The translations under genes were made by a program, and so were the position numbers. From the NCBI RefSeq assembly GCF_008692035.1, contig NZ_VTFG01000001.1, positions 1,922,001 through 1,986,000 on the forward strand: a stretch of 64,000 nucleotides of DNA. The letters run 5' to 3'. The notes under the pieces are model-generated. The model ran no database searches, was not told the DNA's origin, and worked only from the letters and a program-made list of their open reading frames with translations. Below are positions 50,355 to 57,601 of the stretch, piece by piece. Source of the stretch: Pseudomonas marginalis (GTDB lineage: Bacteria > Pseudomonadota > Gammaproteobacteria > Pseudomonadales > Pseudomonadaceae). How positions within the stretch are numbered: the stretch's first letter is position 1; every line of letters begins with the position of its first letter.

Positions 50355-51094
50355 GTCCGCTGCTCCTGAGTCTTGTTCTTGCCGAACTTGGCCATCAGCA
50401 ATTCGCGGGCTGACTTGCCGTCGGCTGGGATGCCTTGCTGGAGGATTCGCGCCTGGGTTTGTTGGTCGGCCAGTTCGTTGGCGAGTTCGAAGGCCGTCTT
50501 CTGGCTGTCGTGGCCGATGCCGGTGAGGATCTTGCCGTCCAGCGGCTGGCCTTCCTGGGCGCGGCGTATCACCACGGCGTAGTTGTGGTCGAAGCGCTGA
50601 CGAAGCCCCTTGTCTTCTTGCTTAGCGGAACGCAAGTCGAAGATTCCGGTCTCGTTGGCCGCAATTCGCACGCCTTCATGGCTGTAGACGCCCATCAATG
50701 CCTCCACCCATGCGTCAGCGCTCGCTGGCAAGCCGAACGCTTCAGGTCCAGGCGTGCACCAGCCTATGAACTGGCCGACGCTTGGAGCGAACGGTGAGCC
50801 GCTTTTCCGGCACTGCTCGATTCCATAGCGGATCTGCTCCAACGTGCGGATGCCGGCGGCCATGAATCCCATCGTCCAGTTACGCATTGCGGCGGCCTTG
50901 GCCTTGTCGTCAGGCCATGCCTGCTTGTGGGCGGGGAAGATGGCCTGCAACTGACGGAACAGGCGCTCAACCACTTCACCGGTGGCGTCATCCACAACGC
51001 CCAACTGGGTGCCTGGCTGCGCCGGGGGCTGATAAGGGGCGGCGTTGCCCAGTGCGCGGACGGCGCCCGGGATCATCTGAGTGACTGTTTTCAT
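50351..51094 (-). CDS. Replication protein P-like (helicase recruiter)
   Basis: 247 residues: VVERLFRQLQAIFPAHKQAW, RNWTMGFMAAGIRTLEQI, then FAPSVGQFIGWCTP: the lambda P family. It would bring host DnaB to the phage origin; unlike prophage A, no helicase is encoded here. Confidence 0.9.
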   Translation of the reverse strand: MKTVTQMIPGAVRALGNAAPYQPPAQPGTQLGVVDDATGEVVERLFRQLQAIFPAHKQAWPDDKAKAAAMRNWTMGFMAAGIRTLEQIRYGIEQCRKSGSPFAPSVGQFIGWCTPGPEAFGLPASADAWVEALMGVYSHEGVRIAANETGIFDLRSAKQEDKGLRQRFDHNYAVVIRRAQEGQPLDGKILTGIGHDSQKTAFELANELADQQTQARILQQGIPADGKSARELLMAKFGKNKTQEQRT

Positions 51095-51843
51095 AGGTCA
51101 TCACTCGTATCGGTGCGCCACGACTGGTCGTAGAAGTCTGGGCCGTTGCCGACGTGCCTACCGCCCGCCACGACCTTCTCCGGGAACAGACCGGTCCAGC
51201 CATTGCTGATGGACTGGTTGATCACTGCGTCAGCGTCGTGGTGGCCTGCCAGGGTCTTGGCTTGCTTGGCACAGGTGGTGGCGGTCAGCGGGCGCTTGAT
51301 CTCGGCGCGGTGCTGGCACCAGTCCTGCCAGGTCTGCTCGCTGACGCTTTCAGGCTTGGCGGTCACCGGATCAAACTTCACGGCCTTGGTGCGCGAGGGT
51401 GCTTTAGCGCCCGAAGGTTTTTCAGTCCTTGCTTGCTGTTTCAGTCCTTGCTCACCTTCAATACTTACTAGTGTCGGATTTGCCGGATACGGTTGAGCCG
51501 GAAGCGGTGCAGCCGTATACGGTAAAGCCGGAAGCGGTGATTCAGAGACGACATAGTGGGTTTCACCAAGCAAGCCAGAGCCCAAACGATCCTGTCGGCG
51601 CTGAACGTAGCCGGCGGTAATCAGCTCTTGCAGCAGGCCGTAAACGCCGTCACGCCCGGTAGGCTTCGAAGACTTTGAGGTCTCGTTGCGCAGGTGAGTG
51701 ACGGACACCGCCCAGTGGTCAGGCTTGCCCAGGAGGAACACCAGCAAGCCACGGGCAGCCCAGCTCAGGCGAGCGTCCTCGCTGATTGACTTGCTGAGCA
51801 TGTAGAAATTCGCCTCAGGTCGAGGCGCACGAATGATGCTCAC
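51091..51843 (-). CDS. Replication initiator O-like
   Basis: 250 residues. N-terminal winged HTH (SEDARLSWAARGLLVFLLGKPDHW, LRNETSKSS), a central linker of 5-residue repeats (PLPALPYTAAPLPAQPYPAN) that mirrors iterons in the DNA, then a helical C-terminal part (VSEQTWQDWCQHRAEIK) likely to contact P. It is the functional match of lambda O. Confidence 0.9.
   Translation of the reverse strand: MSIIRAPRPEANFYMLSKSISEDARLSWAARGLLVFLLGKPDHWAVSVTHLRNETSKSSKPTGRDGVYGLLQELITAGYVQRRQDRLGSGLLGETHYVVSESPLPALPYTAAPLPAQPYPANPTLVSIEGEQGLKQQARTEKPSGAKAPSRTKAVKFDPVTAKPESVSEQTWQDWCQHRAEIKRPLTATTCAKQAKTLAGHHDADAVINQSISNGWTGLFPEKVVAGGRHVGNGPDFYDQSWRTDTSDDL
51482..51541. repeat. Four 15-bp iterons, predicted replication origin of prophage B
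   Basis: GCCGGATACGGTTGA, GCCGGAAGCGGTGCA, GCCGTATACGGTAAA and GCCGGAAGCGGTGAT follow each other exactly, all of the form GCCGKAWRCGGT. They lie in the middle of the O-like gene, as the four 18-bp iterons of lambda. Next to them a 14-bp sequence, TTTCAGTCCTTGCT, occurs twice (about 51,420-51,452). Confidence 0.8.
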
Positions 51844-52649
51844 GCGACACCCCGCATTGCCTTGTCGTGAGTGAACAGGCCGTCCCAGGTCTTCTTCATG
51901 GGAAGCTCGCCGGCCAGGTATAGGTCGTACAGGCGTGCGGCTCCCTTCCTCAGCAGGATTGGCGTGTAGGAAATGAAAGGTTCTTTGCCGTGCGGGGTGA
52001 CTTCGACCTGGTGCTCGGTCATGTACTTATCGCGCGCGTAGGAGCCAACACGGTGCCGGGTGCCGGACTTGCTCTCGTTGTAGAGCCAGCTGCGCGACTC
52101 CAGATAATTACCCACCTGCATGACGTTGACCCCATTGAGGCCCTTGCAGAATTGGGTGTGGGTCATGCCTTCCTTGAACAAGTTCTCCATGGAGTGGATC
52201 TTGGTCGCCTGCTGCTCGACCTGGGCGGTGAGCATCAAGCGGGCCTTTTCAGACTCCATGGCGATCTGCAGGATCTCGATGGTCGAGAGCGGCTGCGGTT
52301 TTGGAGCTTGAGATTCCAGTTCCTGCCAGCGATCTACCAGAGCGGCGGTGAATTCCGGGCTGAGCTGCGCAACCACGACAAAGCTGTCGCGCTTGCAGAC
52401 AAGGTACTCAGATGCCCGGCGCCCGAGGCTATCGAGGTATTCCCCCATTGGGGGAAGATCAATTACCGGCTTCCCGTTGGAATCAATACGGGCTGCCAGA
52501 CGCTCGATGGACTGCTTCACTTTGTCGTGTCGAGAGCCGACGAGATCGGCAATCTCGCGCGACGACATTGTCCGCGCCACGTTTTCGGATATAGCAAAAC
52601 GTGGCGCGGGATTATTCAGGGCCTGTACATCGGTGTTAGAGGTATGCAT
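51840..52649 (-). CDS. Phage antirepressor, Rha type with KilAC-like C-terminus
   Basis: 269 residues from the ATG at 52649. An N-terminal Rha domain (MSSREIADLVGSRHDKVKQSIERLA, SFVVVAQLSPEFTAALVDRWQELE in motif form) and a C-terminal KilAC-like part (FCKGLNGVNVMQVGNYLESRSWLY). It lies in the cro operon and may counteract CI. A promoter-like AT-rich gap and the terminator at 52690 lie ahead. Confidence 0.87.
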   Translation of the reverse strand: MHTSNTDVQALNNPAPRFAISENVARTMSSREIADLVGSRHDKVKQSIERLAARIDSNGKPVIDLPPMGEYLDSLGRRASEYLVCKRDSFVVVAQLSPEFTAALVDRWQELESQAPKPQPLSTIEILQIAMESEKARLMLTAQVEQQATKIHSMENLFKEGMTHTQFCKGLNGVNVMQVGNYLESRSWLYNESKSGTRHRVGSYARDKYMTEHQVEVTPHGKEPFISYTPILLRKGAARLYDLYLAGELPMKKTWDGLFTHDKAMRGVA

Positions 52650-52689
52650 AATCGGCCTCACAGATTGTTTTGCTGTATGCAGTTAAAGA

Positions 52690-52716
52690 AGCCAGGCCGC
52701 GAACCTGGCTTTTTTG
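52690..52716 (+). terminator. Rho-independent terminator facing the plus strand
   Basis: Stem AGCCAGG/CCTGGCT followed by TTTTTT, then GTGCCTGCGATTT. It faces against the cro operon and has no plus-strand gene before it, exactly as the one at 18585-18610 in prophage A. Confidence 0.75.
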
Positions 52717-52732
52717 TGCCTGCGATTTGGGT

Positions 52733-52978
52733 TTATAGATTCGGGTCTTCATCAGGCCCTCCTTTTTCAGGCCCTAATACGGCCTTCAGCGGGTCACGCC
52801 TTGTTGTTGGTAGATGCCGGATTTTTCCGGCGCCCCTTGGCCTGGTCTTCTCGAAAAAACGCTCTGCTCCAAGCTCTGCGGCGTATTCGTCAGGCGTCTT
52901 GCCTGCTGCTTTCGCCAGTCGTTCAAGCTTTTCGTAGAGGCGCCCATCGATCCCGTGGCAGATCGTGGTTTCAGGCAC
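52733..52978 (-). CDS. Ribbon-helix-helix-like regulator
   Basis: 81 residues from a GTG at 52978 with AAGGAGG close upstream. The pattern TTICHGIDGRLYEKLERLAKAAG, PDEYAAELGAERFF resembles an RHH DNA-binding unit. Second gene of two in the cro operon. Confidence 0.68.
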   Translation of the reverse strand: MPETTICHGIDGRLYEKLERLAKAAGKTPDEYAAELGAERFFEKTRPRGAGKIRHLPTTRRDPLKAVLGPEKGGPDEDPNL

Positions 52979-52997
52979 ACAGCCTCCTTCAGGGCCT

Positions 52998-53192
52998 TCA
53001 GGCCTGCATGTGTTTACCGGTAGCATTCGGTTCAACGATGCTTTCCAACTTCTCCTCGACGCACATGCGCACGAACACGGCCAGCTGCAGCTTGTGCAGG
53101 CGGGCCACGGCCTTTAACGCTTCGTAGGTTTCATCGTCATAACGGGACTTAATCTCCCGGTCTTTCAGGTGTCGTGTGTCGTCATATGCCAT
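52998..53192 (-). CDS. Arc-like ribbon-helix-helix regulator
   Basis: 64 residues from the ATG at 53192 (GGAG upstream). EIKSRYDDETYEALKAVARL, VFVRMCVEEKLESI is a typical RHH fold (Arc/MetJ). It directly follows Cro and may refine early gene control. Confidence 0.75.
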   Translation of the reverse strand: MAYDDTRHLKDREIKSRYDDETYEALKAVARLHKLQLAVFVRMCVEEKLESIVEPNATGKHMQA

Positions 53193-53227
53193 TGGTGAGG
53201 CTCCTTTGTTGAATGCATGCAAGGTGG

Positions 53228-53422
53228 TTAAGCGGCTGTTTTTTGAGACGGGAACGGACGCTGCTCTTGAGCCGACAAACTGCCGTCATCTTCGAGGGTC
53301 ACGAAAACATCTCGGCCTACACGGATCGCTTTACTAAGTGCGCCCTGGGTGCAGCCGAGCATCTGGGCGGCCTTGGTATGTCCGTGCTCTTTGGCAAATT
53401 CGGTGAGTGTGATTCGGCGCAT
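53228..53422 (-). CDS. cro: Cro repressor, lambda-Cro-like
   Basis: 64 residues from the ATG at 53422. RRITLTEFAKEHGHTKAAQMLG, GALSKAIRVGRDVFVT, DGSLSAQEQRPFPSQK aligns by eye with lambda Cro along its whole length (ITLKDYA, FLT, DGS, PFPS). A clear Cro, divergent from CI across OR. Confidence 0.93.
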   Translation of the reverse strand: MRRITLTEFAKEHGHTKAAQMLGCTQGALSKAIRVGRDVFVTLEDDGSLSAQEQRPFPSQKTAA

Positions 53423-53454
53423 TGCGGCGTCCTCTACGTAGATTTCACCACAAG

Positions 53455-53520
53455 TATGACCGCCGGTATTGTTCGCAGTCAATACCGGCGATATTGGTTA
53501 AGCAAATACCGTGGGTAATA
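53455..53520. promoter_or_regulatory. OR: three operators between cro and cI
   Basis: Three partly palindromic sites of the form AATACCG-n-CGGTATT with centres near 53463, 53488 and 53512, 24-25 bases apart: TGACCGCCGGTATT, AATACCGGCGATATT and AATACCGTGGGTAAT. The spacing and number follow lambda OR3-OR1. Confidence 0.82.
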
Positions 53521-53530
53521 CCATCAGCGA

Positions 53531-54316
53531 ATGAAAAAAGACTCCCGACGGCTTCCGTTATCCGAATGGCAGCTGCAAGACAGCGCCCGACTGAAATCCC
53601 TGTTCCAGGCCAAGCGCGGGGAGCTCAAGCTCACCCAGGAAAAACTTGCTTCAGAGTTGGGTGACGGTGTCACCCAGGGCGCTGTCAGCCACTTCATGAA
53701 CGGCCGAACCGCGTTGAGCGTGAATGCGGCGGTTGTATTTGCGAAAGCGCTCGGTGTGCCAGTTTCGGAGATAAGCCCAACGCTGGCGACCCAGATCGAA
53801 AAAATGTCTCAGGCGCTTCCTGGGAAATTCGCACAGCAGCCAACTGACGGCCGCACTCCTCCGCGCAGCTTCGATCTGAAGGATGAGCCTGGGTACACTG
53901 GGGTCCTACAGTTGACAGCGCGCGGCTCGACGGGAGGCGGAGATGACAATCCGCACGTAGAGATACGCGGCGTCATGGCCTTTAAGTCGGCGTGGCTCCG
54001 CGCCAACAACCTCAACCAAAAACACCTGGATGTAATCTACGCCAGCGGTAACAGCATGGAGCCGACGATCAATGATGGCGACGTGCTGCTGGTGGATGAG
54101 TCGAGGGTGGATCCGAAGGACGGTCAGATCTTCGCGATGCAGAGCGAATCGAAAGGCACGATCGTGAAGCGCCTGGTGAAGTCTGACTTCGACGGATGGA
54201 TCATCCGAAGCGACAACCCTGACAAGGCGCGCTATGGCGATGAGACGCTGCGCGACGGGGAGATAAACGAGATCCGCATTATAGGGCGCGTCGTTTGGCG
54301 TGGCGGGATGCTATAG
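53531..54316 (+). CDS. cI: CI repressor with S24 domain, no Ala-Gly/Cys-Gly site
   Basis: 261 residues from the ATG at 53531; no Shine-Dalgarno is visible, so translation may be leaderless as for lambda cI. HTH at about 33-58 (LTQEKLASELGDGVTQGAVSHF), S24 domain with Ser175 in GNSMEP and Lys213 in TIVKRL. The usual Ala-Gly or Cys-Gly cleavage dipeptide is absent everywhere; the linker has STGGG (133-137) instead. It should bind the OR and OL sites nearby. Confidence 0.93.
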   Translation: MKKDSRRLPLSEWQLQDSARLKSLFQAKRGELKLTQEKLASELGDGVTQGAVSHFMNGRTALSVNAAVVFAKALGVPVSEISPTLATQIEKMSQALPGKFAQQPTDGRTPPRSFDLKDEPGYTGVLQLTARGSTGGGDDNPHVEIRGVMAFKSAWLRANNLNQKHLDVIYASGNSMEPTINDGDVLLVDESRVDPKDGQIFAMQSESKGTIVKRLVKSDFDGWIIRSDNPDKARYGDETLRDGEINEIRIIGRVVWRGGML

Positions 54317-54326
54317 AAACAGAAAG

Positions 54327-54345
54327 GCCCGGACATGCACCGGGC
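54327..54345. terminator. Shared terminator between convergent cI and the secreted-protein gene
   Basis: Stem GCCCGG/CCGGGC with a 7-base loop lying between the ends of the plus-strand cI and the minus-strand gene 54360-54701. T-rich flanks on both sides are short. Confidence 0.65.
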
Positions 54346-54359
54346 TTCTTATTTGCGGC

Positions 54360-54701
54360 CTATTCTACTCGCCGAATATCAACACCAGACACATAGTCTG
54401 CCGCGCGATGCTTGGCCGCTTCCTCGCAGTTGATAACCCCACCAAGCCCACGAGCTACTTCCCACCCATCTATGTACAGCCTGTTGACCGCGATACTTTT
54501 GATTCCTAAAAAAGTCTTTACCGCTTCACCCGGTCTCATCCATCCACGAAAGTCGCCAGCGTTCATGCCGGACTTGAAATCCGTGCATCCTGATGACCAT
54601 ATAAAAGCGGCATCATCGTTGGCGTCCTGCTGCGTGTAGCCGAATGCTAACCCGGGCGCGCCAAGCATCGATAACACACCCACCATCGCAATCCGATTCA
54701 T
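54360..54701 (-). CDS. Secreted small protein in the rex position, candidate superinfection-exclusion moron
   Basis: 113 residues from the ATG at 54701. A signal peptide (MNRIAMVGVLSMLGAPGLAFG), then a mature part of about 90 residues with two cysteines (SSGCTDF, VINCEEA) that may pair. It sits between cI and OL, where lambda has rexAB, on the opposite strand and with its own terminator. Export plus location suggest lysogenic exclusion; this is inference. Confidence 0.75.
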   Translation of the reverse strand: MNRIAMVGVLSMLGAPGLAFGYTQQDANDDAAFIWSSGCTDFKSGMNAGDFRGWMRPGEAVKTFLGIKSIAVNRLYIDGWEVARGLGGVINCEEAAKHRAADYVSGVDIRRVE

Positions 54702-54755
54702 TGCTACCTCCACTCGCTGATTGGTCCGATTGTAGCAGCACTTCCCTCTCCATCC

Positions 54756-54780
54756 AGGCCGCTATTGAGCGGCCTTTTTT
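54756..54780 (+). terminator. Rho-independent terminator before OL
   Basis: Stem AGGCCGCT/AGCGGCCT with loop ATTG, followed by TTTTT. It blocks plus-strand read-through from cI into the early operon. Confidence 0.85.
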
Positions 54781-54799
54781 ACCCCCAATGAAAAATACA

Positions 54800-54839
54800 T
54801 GACCGGCGGTATTGACCACATACAATACCGGAGGTATTG
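54800..54839. promoter_or_regulatory. OL: two CI operators and early (PL-type) promoter region
   Basis: TGACCGGCGGTATT (centre 54806) and AATACCGGAGGTATT (centre 54831), 25 bases apart, same consensus as OR. They are followed by the rightward early operon, so the equivalent of lambda PL should be here. Confidence 0.82.
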
Positions 54840-54890
54840 TTCACCCATCGCAGCGACTTACCAGGGACTGCGAAGGGCCTCACAGCCCGC

Positions 54891-54902
54891 CGCTCTTTAA
54901 CA
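54891..54902 (+). promoter_or_regulatory. boxA antitermination element (nut-like)
   Basis: CGCTCTTTAACA at 54891-54902 matches the rRNA and lambda boxA consensus exactly and lies 50 bases after OL at the start of the early transcript, as nutL does. No clear boxB hairpin was found. From 54,842 to 55,163 no certain gene is seen. Confidence 0.75.
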
Positions 54903-55163
54903 GCACGGGAACCTCGCAGATCGATCCCCAGCAATGGGCACAGCGCGAGCAATAAATTCGATCTCCACGCCAGCTCTGGAACTGGCCGTGCTCACCAGAT
55001 GTGAGTACGCGAAACCACGCAAGCCAGCCAGGAAGAACACCGGACACGAAATGTGTGACCTGGCCAAAGAGAGGACTCAGGCGCCGCGCGTGGTGGAGAC
55101 AAAAGATTTCCTCGATGACCTTGGAGACAGGGTCATCCGGAAAATCAAACGGAGGAATTCACC

Positions 55164-55355
55164 ATGGCTATTCGTAACGACAAAGGTCAGTTCGTCAGTA
55201 CCCAGCAAGCGCTCGCTGCCGACCTTCAAGGCTTCATTGCTGACTGGACGCACTGGGCCAAGCAAGCGCTGCGCGGAGGTGACAAGGCGGAAGCCGCTCG
55301 CTGCATGGCAGAGGTTCGCGACTGCCGCCAGAAGCTGAATGCGCTGCAAGCATGA
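55164..55355 (+). CDS. Small early protein
   Basis: 63 residues from an ATG preceded by GGAGGAATTCACC. Helical and charged: MAIRNDKGQFVSTQQALAADL, WAKQALRGGDKAEAARCMAEV. First confident gene after the boxA. Unknown function. Confidence 0.7.
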   Translation: MAIRNDKGQFVSTQQALAADLQGFIADWTHWAKQALRGGDKAEAARCMAEVRDCRQKLNALQA

Positions 55356-55416
55356 CGGGACTTTTCACTGATGCACCTGACGACGGGTGCATTGGGAAAA
55401 TCACCGGAGCACGACC

Positions 55417-55722
55417 ATGAACAAAGAAGAGATTTATGACAGCCAGATCAGCCCGCTGATGCTGCAAATCATCGCAATCTGCAAAGCCCAGGGCATCGCA
55501 ATGTTCGCCAGTTTCAACATCGCTCACGATGGAGAAGGCCCGGATGGCGAAGACTGCTCCAGCCTGACCTGCACCTCTCACCTGCCCGACGGCGATCAAG
55601 TTTTCGATGATCGATACAGCAAGTGCGCCGCAACGATTCGACGCGGAGCCTCGCAGTCGACGGTAATGCACATCACCACTCAAAACCCGGACGGCACCAA
55701 GACCATGACGGCGGCCATCTGA
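55417..55722 (+). CDS. Small early protein
   Basis: 101 residues from the ATG at 55417 (GGAG about 9 bases upstream): ISPLMLQIIAICKAQGIAMFASFNI in pieces, then DGEDCSSLTCTSHLPDG and TRRGASQ-like polar end. Common hypothetical in Pseudomonas phages. Followed by a 430-bp non-coding stretch. Confidence 0.72.
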   Translation: MNKEEIYDSQISPLMLQIIAICKAQGIAMFASFNIAHDGEGPDGEDCSSLTCTSHLPDGDQVFDDRYSKCAATIRRGASQSTVMHITTQNPDGTKTMTAAI

Positions 55723-55778
55723 ACAACCAGCGCCACGACAGCCCGTCGTTAACTGCCCGATCCTCTCTATGAGAGCGT

Positions 55779-55895
55779 ATCGGATATAGCTCGGCCCTCT
55801 CTGTGATAGCAGGGTGGCCACCTTGTCCTGAGCCTGAGCGGATTTTTTCGCGGCGTAGACGGGCAACACTCGGAGGGATTCGAGCTATATCCGAT
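55779..55895. other. Large inverted repeat in the 430-bp non-coding stretch of the early operon
   Basis: ATCGGATATAGCTCG (55779-55793) and CGAGCTATATCCGAT (55881-55895) are perfect complements over 15 bases, extending by a few more with one mismatch, around an 87-base loop. The non-coding stretch is 55,723-56,153; no convincing ORF is seen on either strand. A structured RNA or a regulatory site is possible; it has no recognised family. Confidence 0.6.
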
Positions 55896-56153
55896 GCGGA
55901 AGCGGTGTTGAAAGCTGGGTTGAACGCTTCGGCGGCCCTGGAGAAACACAGGTTAATAGGGCGCCAGCTTATGCGTGGTTAGCCTCTCCGAGCGGTCGTT
56001 CCGAAAGGGCCCGCTCTCGCCGGGATCGCGTCCGGCCTTTCGCATCACCCTTCCCCCACCTCTACCCGTCAGCACTCCCCGGCGCCCATCGGCAAACAGC
56101 CGTGCGTGAGTGTTGAGCGAATACAGGTGAACCCAAATGCGACGGAGCAAGCC

Positions 56154-56612
56154 ATGAGCAAGCAGCCAAGCAAGATCCAATACGCCTACCAGTTATTCAA
56201 GCCTTCAAGCCTCGATGCCCATTTTGGTGGCGGGTTCAACTCTCGCGTTCAGGGAGTTGAGCTTGCTGATGCCATCGACGGCGCATACAAGGCCGAGCGC
56301 ATGCAGGGATGGTACAAGGCCGACGAAATGATCCGCGACGGCAAGATCTACTTTATCCATCCGTTCCCGCACGGTCAGTGCAAGCAAACAGGCTTCATCT
56401 ACGGCGGCACCTGGGCCTGCAATACCTGCCGCACTGACGGATTCCAGAAGCCTTGGTGGGCCATCCGCGTGTTCAAGGATGGAAGTGCGTGGTGCGTGGT
56501 AGGTGAAGGGTTTGAAGACCTGCAGTCGTCGTCTAACTACGCATTCGGCGATACCCGCGAAGAAGCACTCAACGCCTACGCCGAACTGATGAAGCAGCCG
56601 GTAGCCGCCTAA
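56154..56612 (+). CDS. Hypothetical early protein
   Basis: 152 residues from the ATG at 56154 (GGAG 8 bases upstream). IYFIHPFPHGQCKQTGFIYGGTWACNTCRTDGF with a CNTC pair that hints at metal binding, and WWAIRVFKDGSAWCVVGEGF. Family not recognised. Confidence 0.72.
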   Translation: MSKQPSKIQYAYQLFKPSSLDAHFGGGFNSRVQGVELADAIDGAYKAERMQGWYKADEMIRDGKIYFIHPFPHGQCKQTGFIYGGTWACNTCRTDGFQKPWWAIRVFKDGSAWCVVGEGFEDLQSSSNYAFGDTREEALNAYAELMKQPVAA

Positions 56613-56633
56613 CCCCAAACACTGGAGGTCGCC

Positions 56634-56810
56634 ATGAGCGATTGGAAAAGCTGGAGCCGTGGCGATGGAAGACCCTCCCCAGCGCCGGCGGTTATCGACG
56701 TCAAATACCTTGATGGCAAGGAGTTTCACAGAAAGCCCATCGAGAACTGTTACTGGGGCGCAGACAGCCTAATCGAAAGCTGGCGGCCGTCCCCTGCACC
56801 CACCGAATAA
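56634..56810 (+). CDS. Small hypothetical protein
   Basis: 58 residues from an ATG with GGAGG upstream: MSDWKSWSRGDGRPSPAPAV, then ESWRPSPAPTE. A Trp- and Pro-rich peptide. It lies in an otherwise empty gap and keeps the operon spacing. Function unknown. Confidence 0.6.
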   Translation: MSDWKSWSRGDGRPSPAPAVIDVKYLDGKEFHRKPIENCYWGADSLIESWRPSPAPTE

Positions 56811-56829
56811 CGCCACCCTGGAGGCGACC

Positions 56830-57267
56830 ATGAACGCAGCATTGAAGATATGCCAAGAGCGTTACGACGCTCAGTTGCCTCCAGAGATCAGCGAGGCGGA
56901 CCCGGAGCAAGAGTGGCTGGAGCACTCGGCCGAGCAATTGGTGTGCGGCATGGACATCAAATGGAAGCGCCGCTACGGCCAGCCGCAGGTGGTGACGTTC
57001 GACCGGTTCTGCACTTACCTGCAAGGCCACCTGAACCAACGCCAGATCGACGGCCTGGACGAGCGCGACTCGCTTGCCCGGCTGTTCCTGTCTTCGATCC
57101 TGGGCAGCCAGGCAGATTCGCGCGGCCACGCTGCTGACTTGATCGGGCAGCCCCGCCCCATCGAAGCAGCAGAGCAAATCGCCATGGACCTGCTCAGGCC
57201 CTACGCCTCCGACGCGGTAGCAGCAGAGCGGGAAGCGGCAGAAGACGACGTGGATGCGGATCTATGA
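56830..57267 (+). CDS. Hypothetical early protein
   Basis: 145 residues with CTGGAGGCGACC before the ATG. KWKRRYGQPQVVTFDRFCTYLQGHL in part, then RPIEAAEQIAMDLLRPYA and an acidic tail. Overlaps the next gene by 4 bases. Unknown function. Confidence 0.7.
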   Translation: MNAALKICQERYDAQLPPEISEADPEQEWLEHSAEQLVCGMDIKWKRRYGQPQVVTFDRFCTYLQGHLNQRQIDGLDERDSLARLFLSSILGSQADSRGHAADLIGQPRPIEAAEQIAMDLLRPYASDAVAAEREAAEDDVDADL

Positions 57268-57455
57268 GCCCTCACATCCTCATCGATGAAGCGCTGGAAG
57301 CCCTGGAGCATCCCGCCAGCGAGCCCGGCGCCCAGCGCGTCGTCCTGAACATGATCACCAACATGCTCACCGGAAACGCCATCACCAACGAAGAGTTCGC
57401 CAACTACTGCCAGCGCCTCCTGAAAATCACCAGGCAGCGCAAGGAGGCCGCATGA
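57264..57455 (+). CDS. Small helical early protein
   Basis: 63 residues: MSPHILIDEALEALEHPAS, NMITNMLTGNAITNEEF, mostly helical. Overlaps both neighbours by 4 bases, so translation is coupled. Unknown function. Confidence 0.68.
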   Translation: MSPHILIDEALEALEHPASEPGAQRVVLNMITNMLTGNAITNEEFANYCQRLLKITRQRKEAA

Positions 57456-57601
57456 ACAGCATGACCTTGGCTTTCACCCACAAGTCCTGGCTTGGCGCCC
57501 TGTCGCTGGCCTACGACGCCGGTATCGAAAACGTCCACGCCTGGAGCCGCCGGGCCTGTCTGTGCGGTGAGTGGACTGTCGCTTATGAGGTGAAGGCATG
57601 A
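57452..57601 (+). CDS. Small early protein
   Basis: 49 residues: FTHKSWLGALSLAYDAGIEN, VHAWSRRACLCGEW. Overlaps the preceding stop and next start by 4 bases each, which supports it despite its size. Unknown function. Confidence 0.6.
   Translation: MNSMTLAFTHKSWLGALSLAYDAGIENVHAWSRRACLCGEWTVAYEVKA

Noticed and set aside
54934..55338. Basic 134-codon frame after boxA as an N-like antiterminator
   Set aside because: It has no ribosome site and overlaps the well-supported gene at 55,164 by 175 bases in another frame; only its first part could be real.
55234..55869. Minus-strand frame covering the inverted repeat and the 55,417 gene
   Set aside because: A short stretch looks protein-like, but most of it is antisense of the supported gene 55,417-55,722, and it lacks a ribosome site.
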